A DNA stretch of 64,000 nucleotides from Paraburkholderia bannensis NBRC 103871 (lineage in GTDB: Bacteria; Pseudomonadota; Gammaproteobacteria; Burkholderiales; Burkholderiaceae). Each line of letters opens with the position of its first letter. Positions within the stretch are counted from its first letter, which is position 1. Position numbers and translations under genes: made by a program. The notes beneath the pieces were generated by a model. The model did no database searches. It was not told the origin of the DNA and was given only the letters and a program-made list of their open reading frames with translations. This document shows positions 44,213 to 53,108 of the stretch, piece after piece. The stretch lies in the NCBI RefSeq assembly GCF_000685015.1, contig NZ_BAYA01000001.1, forward strand, positions 186,001 through 250,000, read 5' to 3'.

Positions 44213-44449
44213 ATGAAATCTTCTTCATTTTTTTGCTTCCCGTCGATGCGAAAGGTGCTTCGGCGTTCGCAGCGCGATCCATCACGGCTCGGATGGATGG
44301 TGCGTCAGTGCCGTACGGGAGCGATCTACGTGCTTTTCAGCGTGCTTCTCGGCGCAAGTCTGGCCGGGTGCAGCGTCTTTTGTGGAGCGGCGGGAGGCAG
44401 TGGCGGATCAGCCGGAGTATGCGGAATCGGGACGGGAATGCGCTTCTGA
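44213..44449 (+). CDS. Small Gly/Cys-rich lipoprotein
   Basis: A 78-residue frame with a hydrophobic segment ending in the lipobox SLAGC. The mature part is about 25 residues rich in Gly and Ser with three cysteines (CSVFCGAAGG... VCGIG) and ends in GTGMRF. If translation starts at the internal ATG at 44297 the signal peptide has the standard length of about 24 residues; the first ATG (44213) has AGG upstream. The mature peptide is too short to be an enzyme and no domain is recognised. It converges with tyrB. Confidence 0.55.
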   Translation: MKSSSFFCFPSMRKVLRRSQRDPSRLGWMVRQCRTGAIYVLFSVLLGASLAGCSVFCGAAGGSGGSAGVCGIGTGMRF

Positions 44450-44508
44450 AGCAGCGCCCGGTCGAATACGATCGGACGCCGCTTCAGTTTCAGTCGGTCA
44501 GACGGGAC

Positions 44509-45705
44509 TTAGTCCTTCAGCACCTTGCCCACGGCATCGACCACGATGCTCACGTTCTTCTCGTTCAGGCCCGCCACGCACATGCGGCCCGAGCGCAGGA
44601 TGTACACGCCGAACTCTTCCTTGAGGCGATCGACCTGCTCCGCGCTCAGGCCCGTGTACGTGAACATGCCGCGCTGCTTGATGTAACGCGACAGCGCTTC
44701 GCCGCTCACGTGCGCCTTCAGGCCGTCGTGAATCGCCACACGCATGCGCGCGATACGCTCGCACATGGCCGCCAGCTCGCTTTCCCACGATTGGCGCAGC
44801 GCCGGCGTCGTCAGCACGCGCGTGACGAGCTTTGCGCCGTGCGTCGGCGGGTTGCTGTAGTTCGAGCGCACCGAGCCCGTCAACTGGCCCAGCACGCGGT
44901 CGGCCGCAGCCGCGTCTTCGCAGATCACGTGCAGACCGCCGCAACGCTCGCCGTACAGCGAGAAGTTCTTCGAGAACGAATTCGCGACCAGCGCAGGCAC
45001 GCCGCGGCGGCCCAGCTCGCGCACTGCGAACGCATCGGCGTCGAGACCCGCGCCGAAGCCCTGATACGCCATATCGACGAACGGCAGCAGATCGCGCTTT
45101 TGCAGCACATCGATCAGTTGCACCCACTGGGCGTCGTTCAGGTCGACACCGGTCGGGTTATGGCAGCACGCGTGCAGCAGCACCACGCTCTTCGCCGGCA
45201 GCGCGTCGATCGCGGCGAGCATCGCGTCGAACTTCAGGCCACCGGTCGCTTCGTCGTAGTACGGATAGGTGTTCACCTCGAAACCCGCGCGCTCGAAGAT
45301 GAAACGATGGTTTTCCCACGTCGGGTCGCTCACCCACACCTGGCTTTGCGGGAAATAGCGCTTGATGAAATCGGCGCCGACCTTGAGCGCGCCCGAACCG
45401 CCGAGCGTCTGTACCGTGGCCACACGCCCTGCCGCGCGCGACGGGCATTCAGCGCCAAACACCAGCGCCTGCACCGCATCGCGATACTGGGCGAAACCGG
45501 CCATCGGCAGATAGGGCTTCGCGCCCGGCTCGTTCAGGAGCGCAGCTTCCGCTTCGTGAACCGCCTTCATCACCGGCAGGCGGCCTTCATCGTCGAAATA
45601 GATGCCAATGCTCAGATTGACCTTGTTCTGCCGCGGATCTTTCTGAAAGTTCTCGTTGAGCGAGAGGATCGGGTCGCCGGGATAGGCATCGATATGTTCG
45701 AACAT
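44509..45705 (-). CDS. tyrB: Aromatic amino acid aminotransferase
   Basis: A 398-residue class I PLP aminotransferase of the AspC/TyrB group. MFEHIDAYPGDPILSLNENFQKDPR is the family start, LLHACCHNPTGVD surrounds the cofactor pocket, and the Schiff-base lysine is in NSFSKNFSLYGER. It transfers amino groups between aromatic amino acids or aspartate and 2-oxoglutarate. The neighbouring aromatic permease and Lrp regulator support an aromatic role over aspartate; the sequence alone does not separate them. It is 117 bases downstream of aroP. Confidence 0.88.
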   Translation of the reverse strand: MFEHIDAYPGDPILSLNENFQKDPRQNKVNLSIGIYFDDEGRLPVMKAVHEAEAALLNEPGAKPYLPMAGFAQYRDAVQALVFGAECPSRAAGRVATVQTLGGSGALKVGADFIKRYFPQSQVWVSDPTWENHRFIFERAGFEVNTYPYYDEATGGLKFDAMLAAIDALPAKSVVLLHACCHNPTGVDLNDAQWVQLIDVLQKRDLLPFVDMAYQGFGAGLDADAFAVRELGRRGVPALVANSFSKNFSLYGERCGGLHVICEDAAAADRVLGQLTGSVRSNYSNPPTHGAKLVTRVLTTPALRQSWESELAAMCERIARMRVAIHDGLKAHVSGEALSRYIKQRGMFTYTGLSAEQVDRLKEEFGVYILRSGRMCVAGLNEKNVSIVVDAVGKVLKD

Positions 45706-45770
45706 GGCCTTAGCTTGTCGGTTACGGGAAAGTTGCTGGAATACGGATGATAAGCGCCTGATGCGCTTTC

Positions 45771-45804
45771 ATGGGGCGAGGGCTTGCATGCCCTCTCGCC
45801 CCAT
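45771..45804. repeat. Hairpin between aroP and tyrB
   Basis: ATGGGGCGAG (45771-45780) pairs with 45795-45804, with an inner GGC/GCC pair. It has no T-run, so termination is uncertain. Confidence 0.4.
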
Positions 45805-45822
45805 CTGCCGCCGGATGCGGAC

Positions 45823-47226
45823 TTAGCGCGTCTGCACGCCGCCTTGCAGCGCGGGCGCCGCACCGCGACGCCAGAACCAGTACGCGCCGCCGAGCACCGC
45901 CAGCCACACCGGAATCAGCCACACGGAAATGCGCAGATCCGGGATCAGGTACATCACCACGAGAATACCCGCGAGGAACGCGAGACACAGGTAATTCGTG
46001 AGCGGATAGCCAAGGCTGCGGAACGTCGTCGTCTCGTTAAGACGCGCCTTCTCGCGGCGGAACTTCAGGTGAATCAGGCTGATCATCGCCCAGTTGATGA
46101 TGAGCGCCGATACCACGAGGCCCATCAGCAGTTCGAAGGCCTTGCCCGGCATGAAGTAGTTGATGACCACGCAGGCCGCCGTGGCCACCGCCGTCACGGC
46201 GAGCGCCGTCAACGGAATGCCCCGGCGATTCACCTTGAGCAGCGCCCTGGGCGCGTTACCCTGCTGCGCCAGACCGTAGAGCATGCGGCTGTTGCAGTAC
46301 ACGCCGCTGTTGTACACGGACAGTGCGGCCGTGAGCACGACCACGTTGAGCACGTGCGCCACGAAGTTGCTGTTCATCGCGTGGAAGATCAGCACGAACG
46401 GGCTGCCGCCGGACACGACCTTTTCCCACGGATAAAGCGAAAGCAGTACGCCCAATGCGCCGACGTAGAAAATCAGGATGCGATAGATCACCTGATTGGT
46501 GGCGCGCGGAATGGTGTGCGAAGGATCGTCGGCTTCTGCTGCGGTGATGCCGACCAGCTCCAGCCCGCCGAACGAGAACATCACGACCGCCATCGACATC
46601 ACGAGCCCCGACACGCCGTGCGGGAAGAAGCCGCCATGCGCCCAGAGGTTCGAGATCCCGGCTTGCGGCCCGGCATTGCCCGAGACCAGCAACCAGCCGC
46701 CGAACGCGATCATACCGACGATCGCCAGCACCTTGATGATCGCGAACCAGAATTCGAGCTCGCCGTACGACTTCACGCTCGCCAGGTTGATGCCGTTGAT
46801 GACGACGAAAAAGCCGAGCGCCGATACCCAGGTGGGCAGGTTCGGCCACCAGTAGTGCATGTAGATGCCGACCGCCGACAGCTCGGCCATGCTCACGAGC
46901 ACGTAGAGCACCCAGTAGTTCCAGCCGGACAGAAAGCCTGCGAACGGGCCGAAGTACTTATCGGCGAAATAGCTGAACGAACCGGCGACGGGCTCGTCGA
47001 CGACCATCTCGCCGAGCTGCCGCATGATGAAGAACGCGACGATGCCTGCAATCGCATAACCGAGCAGCACCGACGGGCCGGCCGTCTGGATCGTCTGTGC
47101 GATGCCGAGGAACAGCCCCGTGCCGATCGCGCCCCCAAGCGCAATCAACTGGATGTGACGATTCTTGAGTCCGCGCTTGAGATGACCGTTCTCGTCGCCG
47201 CGGTTGCCTGATGTTGTGGAAACCAT
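45823..47226 (-). CDS. aroP: Aromatic amino acid permease AroP-like
   Basis: A 467-residue APC-family transporter with about twelve membrane segments. The sequence follows E. coli AroP closely: LKRGLKNRHIQLIALGGAIGTGLFLG, MRQLGEMVVDEPVAGSFS, VMFSFGGLELVGITAAEADDPSHTIPRATNQV and YNSGVYCNSRML. It imports Phe, Tyr or Trp by proton symport. It is divergent from the Lrp-family gene (about 260 bases) and followed by tyrB, forming a compact aromatic amino acid unit. Related proline or GABA permeases are the alternative. Confidence 0.85.
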   Translation of the reverse strand: MVSTTSGNRGDENGHLKRGLKNRHIQLIALGGAIGTGLFLGIAQTIQTAGPSVLLGYAIAGIVAFFIMRQLGEMVVDEPVAGSFSYFADKYFGPFAGFLSGWNYWVLYVLVSMAELSAVGIYMHYWWPNLPTWVSALGFFVVINGINLASVKSYGELEFWFAIIKVLAIVGMIAFGGWLLVSGNAGPQAGISNLWAHGGFFPHGVSGLVMSMAVVMFSFGGLELVGITAAEADDPSHTIPRATNQVIYRILIFYVGALGVLLSLYPWEKVVSGGSPFVLIFHAMNSNFVAHVLNVVVLTAALSVYNSGVYCNSRMLYGLAQQGNAPRALLKVNRRGIPLTALAVTAVATAACVVINYFMPGKAFELLMGLVVSALIINWAMISLIHLKFRREKARLNETTTFRSLGYPLTNYLCLAFLAGILVVMYLIPDLRISVWLIPVWLAVLGGAYWFWRRGAAPALQGGVQTR

Positions 47227-47486
47227 GTCTCTTCCTGTCTCTTCTTTATCGATGCGTCAGCAAGGAACCGTCTTGTGGATCAGTCCCTTGCACGGCCGCG
47301 CGAAATAATATTGCGCGCACAACTTGATGCGCTGGCGCGCTCCCAAGGCCGCCAGTGGTGGCTGGCCGCCTTGCCAGGTGCGCCCAGTGTATAGGCGACG
47401 AGGAAAAATATGATTTCATCTGATACGCAGGCAAACCCTGATTGGTACAATTTCATTTCGCATTGAACTCATCCCGAGCAAGAAAA

Positions 47487-47960
47487 GTGCAGACACTCGC
47501 CCTCGACCCCATCGATCTGCGGCTCCTCGCCGCGCTGCAAGAGCACGGACGCGCCTCCAATCTCGAACTGGCCGCGGCCGTGAAGCTCTCACCCGCGCAG
47601 ACCTTGCGGCGCCATCGGCGCCTGGAAGAGCTGGGCGTCATCAAGCGCTATGAGGCGCGCCTCGACCCGCAGGCGCTCGGCTTTGGCGTGGTCGCGTTCA
47701 TTCAGGTGACGATGGAGCGCGGGCACATGCGCGAGCTCGTGAAATTCAAGGAGCTCATCGCAACGCTGCCGCAGGTGCAGGAGTGCTATTCCGTGACCGG
47801 CGATATCGACTATGTACTGAAGGTGGTGGCGCGCGATCTCAAGGCGCTATCCGAATTCCTGCTCGACACGCTCATGCGGGCGCCTGGCGTCAGCAGCGTG
47901 CATTCGATTGTGTGCCTCGATGAACTCAAGGGGACGAGCGCGATGCCGTTGGAGGCGTGA
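47487..47960 (+). CDS. Lrp/AsnC family transcriptional regulator
   Basis: A 157-residue regulator. LDPIDLRLLAALQEHGRASNLELAAAVKLSPAQTLRRHRRLEELGVIKRY is the Lrp helix-turn-helix, followed by the RAM ligand-binding domain (VVAFIQVTMERGH, VQECYSVTGDIDYVLKVVARDL). The GTG at 47487 is preferred; a TTG at 47442 would add 15 residues outside the domain. It is divergent from aroP and probably regulates aroP-tyrB in response to an aromatic amino acid. That role is inferred from position. Confidence 0.85.
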   Translation: MQTLALDPIDLRLLAALQEHGRASNLELAAAVKLSPAQTLRRHRRLEELGVIKRYEARLDPQALGFGVVAFIQVTMERGHMRELVKFKELIATLPQVQECYSVTGDIDYVLKVVARDLKALSEFLLDTLMRAPGVSSVHSIVCLDELKGTSAMPLEA

Positions 47961-48130
47961 GCGGAGCGTGAATCAAGCGTGAAGCGGCTCGCTGGGGATA
48001 AGTCCAATGCGGATTCGCAATTTTATCTCATTTGGGTCGCTCAGATGAGGGATGATTGCGTTTTGGGTGTCTGAAAGTACCCAAAATGGCGCCACAACGA
48101 GATAGACGAAACGAGCGCGCTAAACCTGCG

Positions 48131-48496
48131 CTACACCTTGTAGGGCACCCGGATGCCCGGTTCGTCGTGGGGAAAATCTTTCGTATTGCGCGAGACCAGC
48201 AGGAGCGAATGCACTTGCGCCGTCGCCCATACGATAGCGTCCGGCAGACGCACCTTTTTGCGCTTCCTGAGTTCGATTGCGCGATCCGCGACGCGGTTAT
48301 CGAGGTCGAGCACTTCGAACGAAGCCAGCCAGCCGCGTAACGCAGCCTCCTCCTCCCGGGTCGCGCCAACCAGCACTTCCATCCACGTGATCATGCTGAT
48401 GGCGCGATATTCGTATAGCGCGAGTTCCTTCTTCGCCGCGCGAATTCCACTCAGGTAGTCGATCAGGATATTCGTATCGAAAAGGGCCTTTACCAT
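48131..48496 (-). CDS. vapC: VapC family PIN-domain toxin
   Basis: A 121-residue PIN ribonuclease. The acidic triad is visible: Asp7 in LFDTNILIDYL, Glu39 in TWMEVLVGA, and an Asp in RLPDAIVWATA, with NTKDF near the end. VapC toxins cleave tRNA or rRNA and are silenced by the cognate VapB. The start overlaps the antitoxin stop by seven bases (48490-48496), as in most vapBC operons. It is full length with all key acids present, so it is likely active. Confidence 0.9.
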   Translation of the reverse strand: MVKALFDTNILIDYLSGIRAAKKELALYEYRAISMITWMEVLVGATREEEAALRGWLASFEVLDLDNRVADRAIELRKRKKVRLPDAIVWATAQVHSLLLVSRNTKDFPHDEPGIRVPYKV

Positions 48497-48708
48497 TCCT
48501 CGCGCAACTCCCGTTGATAGGCGACGCCATCGACCTGCCGCTCCTTCCAGAGCCCGAACACCTCAGCACCCGCCGAGCGCTTGCGCTCCGTGATGTAGTG
48601 TTCGATCGCCTCACGGATGATGGCCGCCCGCGAGCGATGCTCGGCCTTCACCAGCGCGGCGAGTTCTTCCACCTGCGCATCGGTGAGATCCACCAGAATT
48701 CGACTCAT
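48490..48708 (-). CDS. vapB: Ribbon-helix-helix antitoxin of the VapBC module
   Basis: A 72-residue protein. MSRILVDLTDAQVEELAALVKAEHRSRAAIIREAIEHYI is a ribbon-helix-helix domain (short strand, then two helices) for DNA binding, and the acidic C-terminus DGVAYQRELREEW would block the toxin. The ATG at 48708 has GGAG upstream; an ATG at 48720 would add four residues. A palindromic operator lies directly before the gene. Overlap with vapC indicates coupled translation. Confidence 0.88.
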   Translation of the reverse strand: MSRILVDLTDAQVEELAALVKAEHRSRAAIIREAIEHYITERKRSAGAEVFGLWKERQVDGVAYQRELREEW

Positions 48709-48721
48709 TTCCGGCTCCATA

Positions 48722-48746
48722 GATGATATACATATCGTATATCATC
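48722..48746. promoter_or_regulatory. Palindromic operator of vapBC
   Basis: GATGATATAC (48722-48731) and its exact complement GTATATCATC (48737-48746) flank five bases, ending 13 bases before the antitoxin start codon. It is a typical VapBC autoregulatory site, and its TATA-rich core may also hold the promoter -10. Confidence 0.75.
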
Positions 48747-48763
48747 GCGTCCAGTCGCAGGCA

Positions 48764-48806
48764 ATAAAAAACCCGCGCCAGATCAAGATCTGTGCGCGGG
48801 TTCCTT
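48764..48806. terminator. Terminator after guaA
   Basis: AACCCGCGC (48770-48778) pairs with 48794-48802, with an inner CAGATC/GATCTG pair and one bulge. On the minus strand it is followed by TTTTTTATTGCC, and the plus strand also has T residues. It ends guaA and insulates vapBC. Confidence 0.85.
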
Positions 48807-48843
48807 TTATCGCCGATGCTTTAAGGCATCGAACGAAGCGGGA

Positions 48844-50427
48844 TTACTCCCACTCAATCGTCGCAGGCGGCTTGCCCGAGATGTCATACACGACACGGTT
48901 AATGCCGCGCACTTCATTGATGATGCGGTTCGACACGTGACCGAGCAGCTCATGCGGCAGATGCGCCCAGTGCGCCGTCATGAAGTCCAGCGTCTGCACC
49001 GCACGCAGCGCGACGACGTACTCATACGTGCGGCCATCGCCCATCACGCCCACACTCTTCACCGGCAGGAACACCGCGAACGCCTGGCTCGTCAGTTCGT
49101 ACCACGACTTGCCGGTTTCCTTGTCGATGGTGTTGCGCAGCGTCTCAATGAAGATCGCGTCGGCGCGGCGCAGCAGGTCTGCGAAATCGCGCTTCACTTC
49201 GCCGAGGATACGCACGCCCAGGCCCGGGCCCGGGAACGGATGGCGATACACCATCTCATGCGGCAGACCCAGCTTCACGCCCAGTTCACGCACTTCGTCC
49301 TTGAACAGCTCGCGCAGCGGCTCGAGCAGCTTCAGGTTCAGCGTTTCCGGCAGGCCGCCCACGTTGTGGTGGCTCTTGATCGTGTGCGCGCCCTTCTTGC
49401 CCTTGCCCGCCGATTCGATCACGTCCGGGTAGATCGTGCCTTGCGCCAGCCACTTCGCGTCCGTGAGCTTGCCGGCTTCGGTCTGGAACACTTCGACGAA
49501 TTCCGCGCCGATGATCTTGCGCTTCGCTTCCGGATCGGTCACGCCCGCCAGCTTCGACATGAACGCTTCGCTCGCGTCGACGTGAATCACCTTGACGCCA
49601 AGGTTGTCCGCGAACATCGACATCACCTGCTCGGCTTCGTTCAGGCGCAGCAGGCCGTGATCGACGAACACGCAGGTCAGCTGGTCGCCAATCGCGCGAT
49701 GCAGCAGCGCCGCTGCCACCGACGAATCCACGCCGCCAGACAGGCCCAGGATGACGTGCTCGCTGCCAACCTGCTTGCGGATCGCTTCGACGGCTTCGTC
49801 GATGTAGTGGCCCATTTCCCAGTCGGCCTTCGCGCCGCAGATGCCCAGCACGAAGCGTTCGAGCATCGCGCGGCCCTGCACGGTGTGCGTGACTTCCGGG
49901 TGCCATTGCAGGCCGTAGAAGTGGCGCGCTTCGTCGGCCATCGCTGCGATCGGGCACGATTCGGTCGATGCCATCAGCTGGAAGCCGGCCGGCATTTCGA
50001 TGACCTTGTCGCCGTGGCTCATCCACACCTTGAGCATGCCGTGGCCTTCGGCCGTGCGGAAGTCTTCGATGCCGTCGAGGAAGCTCGTATGGTTGCGCGC
50101 GCGCACTTCGGCGTAGCCGAATTCACGCAGGTGGCCGCCATCGACCTTGCCGCCGAGTTGTTCAGCCATCGTCTGCATGCCGTAGCAGATGCCCAGCACC
50201 GGCACGCCCAGTTCGAATACGGCTTGCGGTGCGCGCGGCGTGTCGGTTTCGGTAACCGAGTTCGGGCCGCCCGAAAGGATGATGCCCTTCGGCGCGAATT
50301 CACGGATGAACGCGTCGTCGACGTCGTACGGATGGATTTCCGAGTAGACGTTGGCTTCGCGCACGCGGCGCGCGATCAGCTGGGTGACTTGCGAACCGAA
50401 GTCGAGAATCAGGATTTTGTCGTGCAT
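48844..50427 (-). CDS. guaA: GMP synthase (glutamine-hydrolysing)
   Basis: A 527-residue bifunctional enzyme. The N-terminal class I amidotransferase has [17 protein letters not shown] with the catalytic Cys and [10 protein letters not shown] with the His. The ATP pyrophosphatase domain has the P-loop [12 protein letters not shown], and the C-terminal dimerisation domain ends [16 protein letters not shown]. It aminates XMP to GMP in the cytosol. It lies about 0.9 kb downstream of guaB with one membrane-protein gene between. It is full length with no anomalies. Confidence 0.97.
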   Translation of the reverse strand: MHDKILILDFGSQVTQLIARRVREANVYSEIHPYDVDDAFIREFAPKGIILSGGPNSVTETDTPRAPQAVFELGVPVLGICYGMQTMAEQLGGKVDGGHLREFGYAEVRARNHTSFLDGIEDFRTAEGHGMLKVWMSHGDKVIEMPAGFQLMASTESCPIAAMADEARHFYGLQWHPEVTHTVQGRAMLERFVLGICGAKADWEMGHYIDEAVEAIRKQVGSEHVILGLSGGVDSSVAAALLHRAIGDQLTCVFVDHGLLRLNEAEQVMSMFADNLGVKVIHVDASEAFMSKLAGVTDPEAKRKIIGAEFVEVFQTEAGKLTDAKWLAQGTIYPDVIESAGKGKKGAHTIKSHHNVGGLPETLNLKLLEPLRELFKDEVRELGVKLGLPHEMVYRHPFPGPGLGVRILGEVKRDFADLLRRADAIFIETLRNTIDKETGKSWYELTSQAFAVFLPVKSVGVMGDGRTYEYVVALRAVQTLDFMTAHWAHLPHELLGHVSNRIINEVRGINRVVYDISGKPPATIEWE

Positions 50428-50623
50428 GGCAGCGGACGAGACCTAAAAAAGAACGGATACAGAAAGCCGCGCACTGGCTCAAAGCCTCACACGCGGCGTG
50501 AATTCATTGGCGCTCTGGGCGCCTGCGCATTGGCGCGGCAAAACCGGGGGGCCGGTGCAGCGCGGCTCGGGCGCAATCTGGCGGTTGTCGCGTCGCACGG
50601 TTGGCGTCGACGCGCATCCCACC

Positions 50624-51337
50624 TCAACCTCGCAGCGGTGGCCGCTGCGCGTCGGCCGCTTCGTCGCGGGCAGCCTGGCGCGCCTGTTCGGCTTCTTCCG
50701 CCCGTTCAGCCTGCACTGTCGTGCGAGACGTCACGACCGGTGTAACCACAGGCGAAGGAGCCGGCGTGACTGGCTCGACACGCGGCCCGACAACTGGCTC
50801 AGCAACTGACTCAACAACCGGCCCGGCAGCCACATGCGAGAAAACCGGTTTCGCATACACCACCGGCTCATCGCGTTTTGCCTTGGCCGCGAGTCGCGCC
50901 TCACGTTGTTGTGCGGCGGCTTCGAGCGCCAGCGCCTTGTCGCGCAGCTTCACCACGCCCGCGAGGCGCGCACCGCCCAATCCAACGATGATCAGGCAGA
51001 CTCCCACCGCACCGGCCACCAGCTGGCCGAAGCCCGTAAGCTGCGGCTTGTGAAGCCCGATCAGCCAGGCCAGCATCAGCACGCCGGCGATCCAGTTGAC
51101 GTGCCCCACCGTGCGGCCGACCGTGGCAGTCAGCGCGCCGTCGAAAGCGGCGCGCAGCGCGAGCCACGCAAAACCAAGCAGCACCACACCGAACGCCTGT
51201 CCGATGAGCGCCGGCTGCGCCTGCACCAGTTGCAGCGCGTCGTAGAGCGAGGTCCAGGGCGTGAGGAGAAACAGCACGCCGAACCCCAGCAATATCAACG
51301 CATCGACAATCAGCACTACGCGCAGCAGCGGCTTCAT
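50624..51337 (-). CDS. Unknown membrane protein between guaB and guaA
   Basis: A 237-residue protein with four hydrophobic segments in the first about 125 residues (for example VVLIVDALILLGFGVLFLL and LVAGAVGVCLIIVGLGG). A basic Ala/Lys-rich stretch follows, then a Val/Pro-rich low-complexity tail (PVVESVAEPVVGP...) and an acidic Glu/Ala end. I recognise no named family. It lies only six bases from the guaB stop on the same strand, so it is probably co-transcribed with guaB. A link with GMP synthesis is not implied by its sequence. Confidence 0.7.
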   Translation of the reverse strand: MKPLLRVVLIVDALILLGFGVLFLLTPWTSLYDALQLVQAQPALIGQAFGVVLLGFAWLALRAAFDGALTATVGRTVGHVNWIAGVLMLAWLIGLHKPQLTGFGQLVAGAVGVCLIIVGLGGARLAGVVKLRDKALALEAAAQQREARLAAKAKRDEPVVYAKPVFSHVAAGPVVESVAEPVVGPRVEPVTPAPSPVVTPVVTSRTTVQAERAEEAEQARQAARDEAADAQRPPLRG

Positions 51338-51343
51338 CGAGGC

Positions 51344-52804
51344 TTAGTCCACGTGGTAGTTGGGCGCTTCCTTGGTGATCTGCACGTCATGCACGTGCGA
51401 TTCGTTCAGGCCCGCGCCCGTGATCTGCACGAACTCCGCCTTGGCGTGCAGTTCGTCGATCGTGCGGCAACCGCAGTAGCCCATCGAGGCGCGCACGCCG
51501 CCGATCATCTGGAACAGGATCGCGTTGATAGGGCCCTTGTAGGCGACGCGGCCTTCGATGCCTTCCGGCACGAGCTTGTCGATGTTCGCCGAGTTGTCCT
51601 GGAAGTAGCGGTCAGCCGCGCCGTCCTTCATCGCGCCAACCGAACCCATGCCGCGGTACGACTTGTACTGACGGCCCTGGAACAGGAACACGTCGCCCGG
51701 CGATTCTTCGGTGCCGGCGAACATGCTGCCCATCATCACGGCATTCGCGCCTGCTGCCAGCGCCTTCGAGACGTCGCCCGAGTAACGCACGCCGCCGTCG
51801 GCGATGCACGGCACGCCGGTGCCCTTGAGCGCTTCGGCGACATTCGAAATGGCCGTGATCTGCGGCACGCCCACGCCTGCGACGATACGCGTCGTGCAGA
51901 TCGAGCCCGGGCCGATACCGACCTTCACGCCGTCCGCGCCGTATTCGACGAGGGCGCGCGCGGCATCAGCCGTGGCGATATTGCCGCCGATGACTTCGAC
52001 ATGCGGGAAGTTCTGCTTGACCCAGCGAACGCGCTCCAGCACGCCCTTGCTGTGACCGTGCGCCGTATCGACGACGATGACGTCGACGCCAGCCTGCACC
52101 AGCAGCTCGACGCGCTCTTCGTTGTCCGGGCCGACGCCGACTGCCGCGCCTGCGCGCAGCTTGCCGTGCTCGTCCTTACAGGCGGCCGGGTGCTCGGTCT
52201 GCTTGGTGATGTCCTTGACGGTCATCAGGCCGCGCAGTTCGAACGCGTCGTTGACGACCAGCACGCGCTCGAGGCGGTGGCTGTGCATGAGCGACTTGGC
52301 TTCGGCGAGCGGCGTGCCTTCCTTGACGGTGACGAGGCGCTCGCGCGGCGTCATGATCGAGCGCACCGGCTCGTCCAGACGGGTCTCGAAACGCAGGTCG
52401 CGGTTCGTGACGATACCGACGAGTTGCGCGCCTTCCACGACCGGGAAGCCCGAGATGCCATGCTGCTGCGACAGGGCGATGACGTCCGCGACCTTCATCT
52501 GCGGCGGCACGGTGATCGGATCGCGCACGACGCCCGATTCGAAACGCTTCACCTTCGCGACTTCACGCGCCTGTTCGGCGGGCGTGAGGTTCTTGTGAAC
52601 GATACCGACGCCGCCCTGCTGCGCCATGGCGATAGCAAGACGCCCTTCCGTGACGGTGTCCATCGCGGCCGAGACGAGCGGAATGTTCAGGGAGATGTTG
52701 CGGGTCAGCCGGGTCTTCAGGCTGGTGTCGCGCGGGAGAACGTCGGAGAAGGCGGGAACGAGGAGCACGTCATCGAACGTGAGTGCTTTCTGGATCAGAC
52801 GCAT
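51344..52804 (-). CDS. guaB: IMP dehydrogenase
   Basis: A 486-residue TIM-barrel enzyme that oxidises IMP to XMP with [29 protein letters not shown] is the usual N-terminus, and a CBS-domain pair is inserted at about 90-205. The catalytic cysteine loop is [18 protein letters not shown], and [10 protein letters not shown] and [12 protein letters not shown] form the flap and IMP site. With guaA nearby it makes GMP. It begins a unit continuing into the membrane-protein gene. Full length. Confidence 0.97.
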   Translation of the reverse strand: MRLIQKALTFDDVLLVPAFSDVLPRDTSLKTRLTRNISLNIPLVSAAMDTVTEGRLAIAMAQQGGVGIVHKNLTPAEQAREVAKVKRFESGVVRDPITVPPQMKVADVIALSQQHGISGFPVVEGAQLVGIVTNRDLRFETRLDEPVRSIMTPRERLVTVKEGTPLAEAKSLMHSHRLERVLVVNDAFELRGLMTVKDITKQTEHPAACKDEHGKLRAGAAVGVGPDNEERVELLVQAGVDVIVVDTAHGHSKGVLERVRWVKQNFPHVEVIGGNIATADAARALVEYGADGVKVGIGPGSICTTRIVAGVGVPQITAISNVAEALKGTGVPCIADGGVRYSGDVSKALAAGANAVMMGSMFAGTEESPGDVFLFQGRQYKSYRGMGSVGAMKDGAADRYFQDNSANIDKLVPEGIEGRVAYKGPINAILFQMIGGVRASMGYCGCRTIDELHAKAEFVQITGAGLNESHVHDVQITKEAPNYHVD

Positions 52805-53108
52805 GGCAAATCCTATAGGCGCAAAAGCAGATTATACGGGATAGCGCCCTGGAAATCATCAGTGCGTACAGTAGCTTAGCGCCGATTTCGGGATTTTTGT
52901 GCCGTTTGGGCACTGCCGCGGAGCACCGTCGGGCCCAGGTTTCCGGCCCGAATTTCGATTCGATCCGCATATCGGCGGCGCGCCACGGCGGATCCCATAC
53001 ATGCCTCAAATCGGTGCGCGGTGCAGGATTGAACAAGACGCCACCCGCCCCGCACCGTTAAGCTGCGCCCGACTGAACTGGAATAACCGATTTGCGGAGG
53101 CAAGGGAA
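52805..53108. other. 304-bp divergent spacer between guaB and an EamA transporter
   Basis: Promoters of guaB (minus) and the transporter (plus) should be here. I found no clear promoter hexamers or operator repeats. Confidence 0.35.

Noticed and set aside
48937..50745. A 602-codon plus-strand open frame
   Set aside because: It is antisense to guaA, a strongly supported gene; composition is that of a shadow frame.
50834..52879. A 681-codon plus-strand open frame
   Set aside because: It is antisense to guaB and the adjacent membrane-protein gene, with no recognisable domain.
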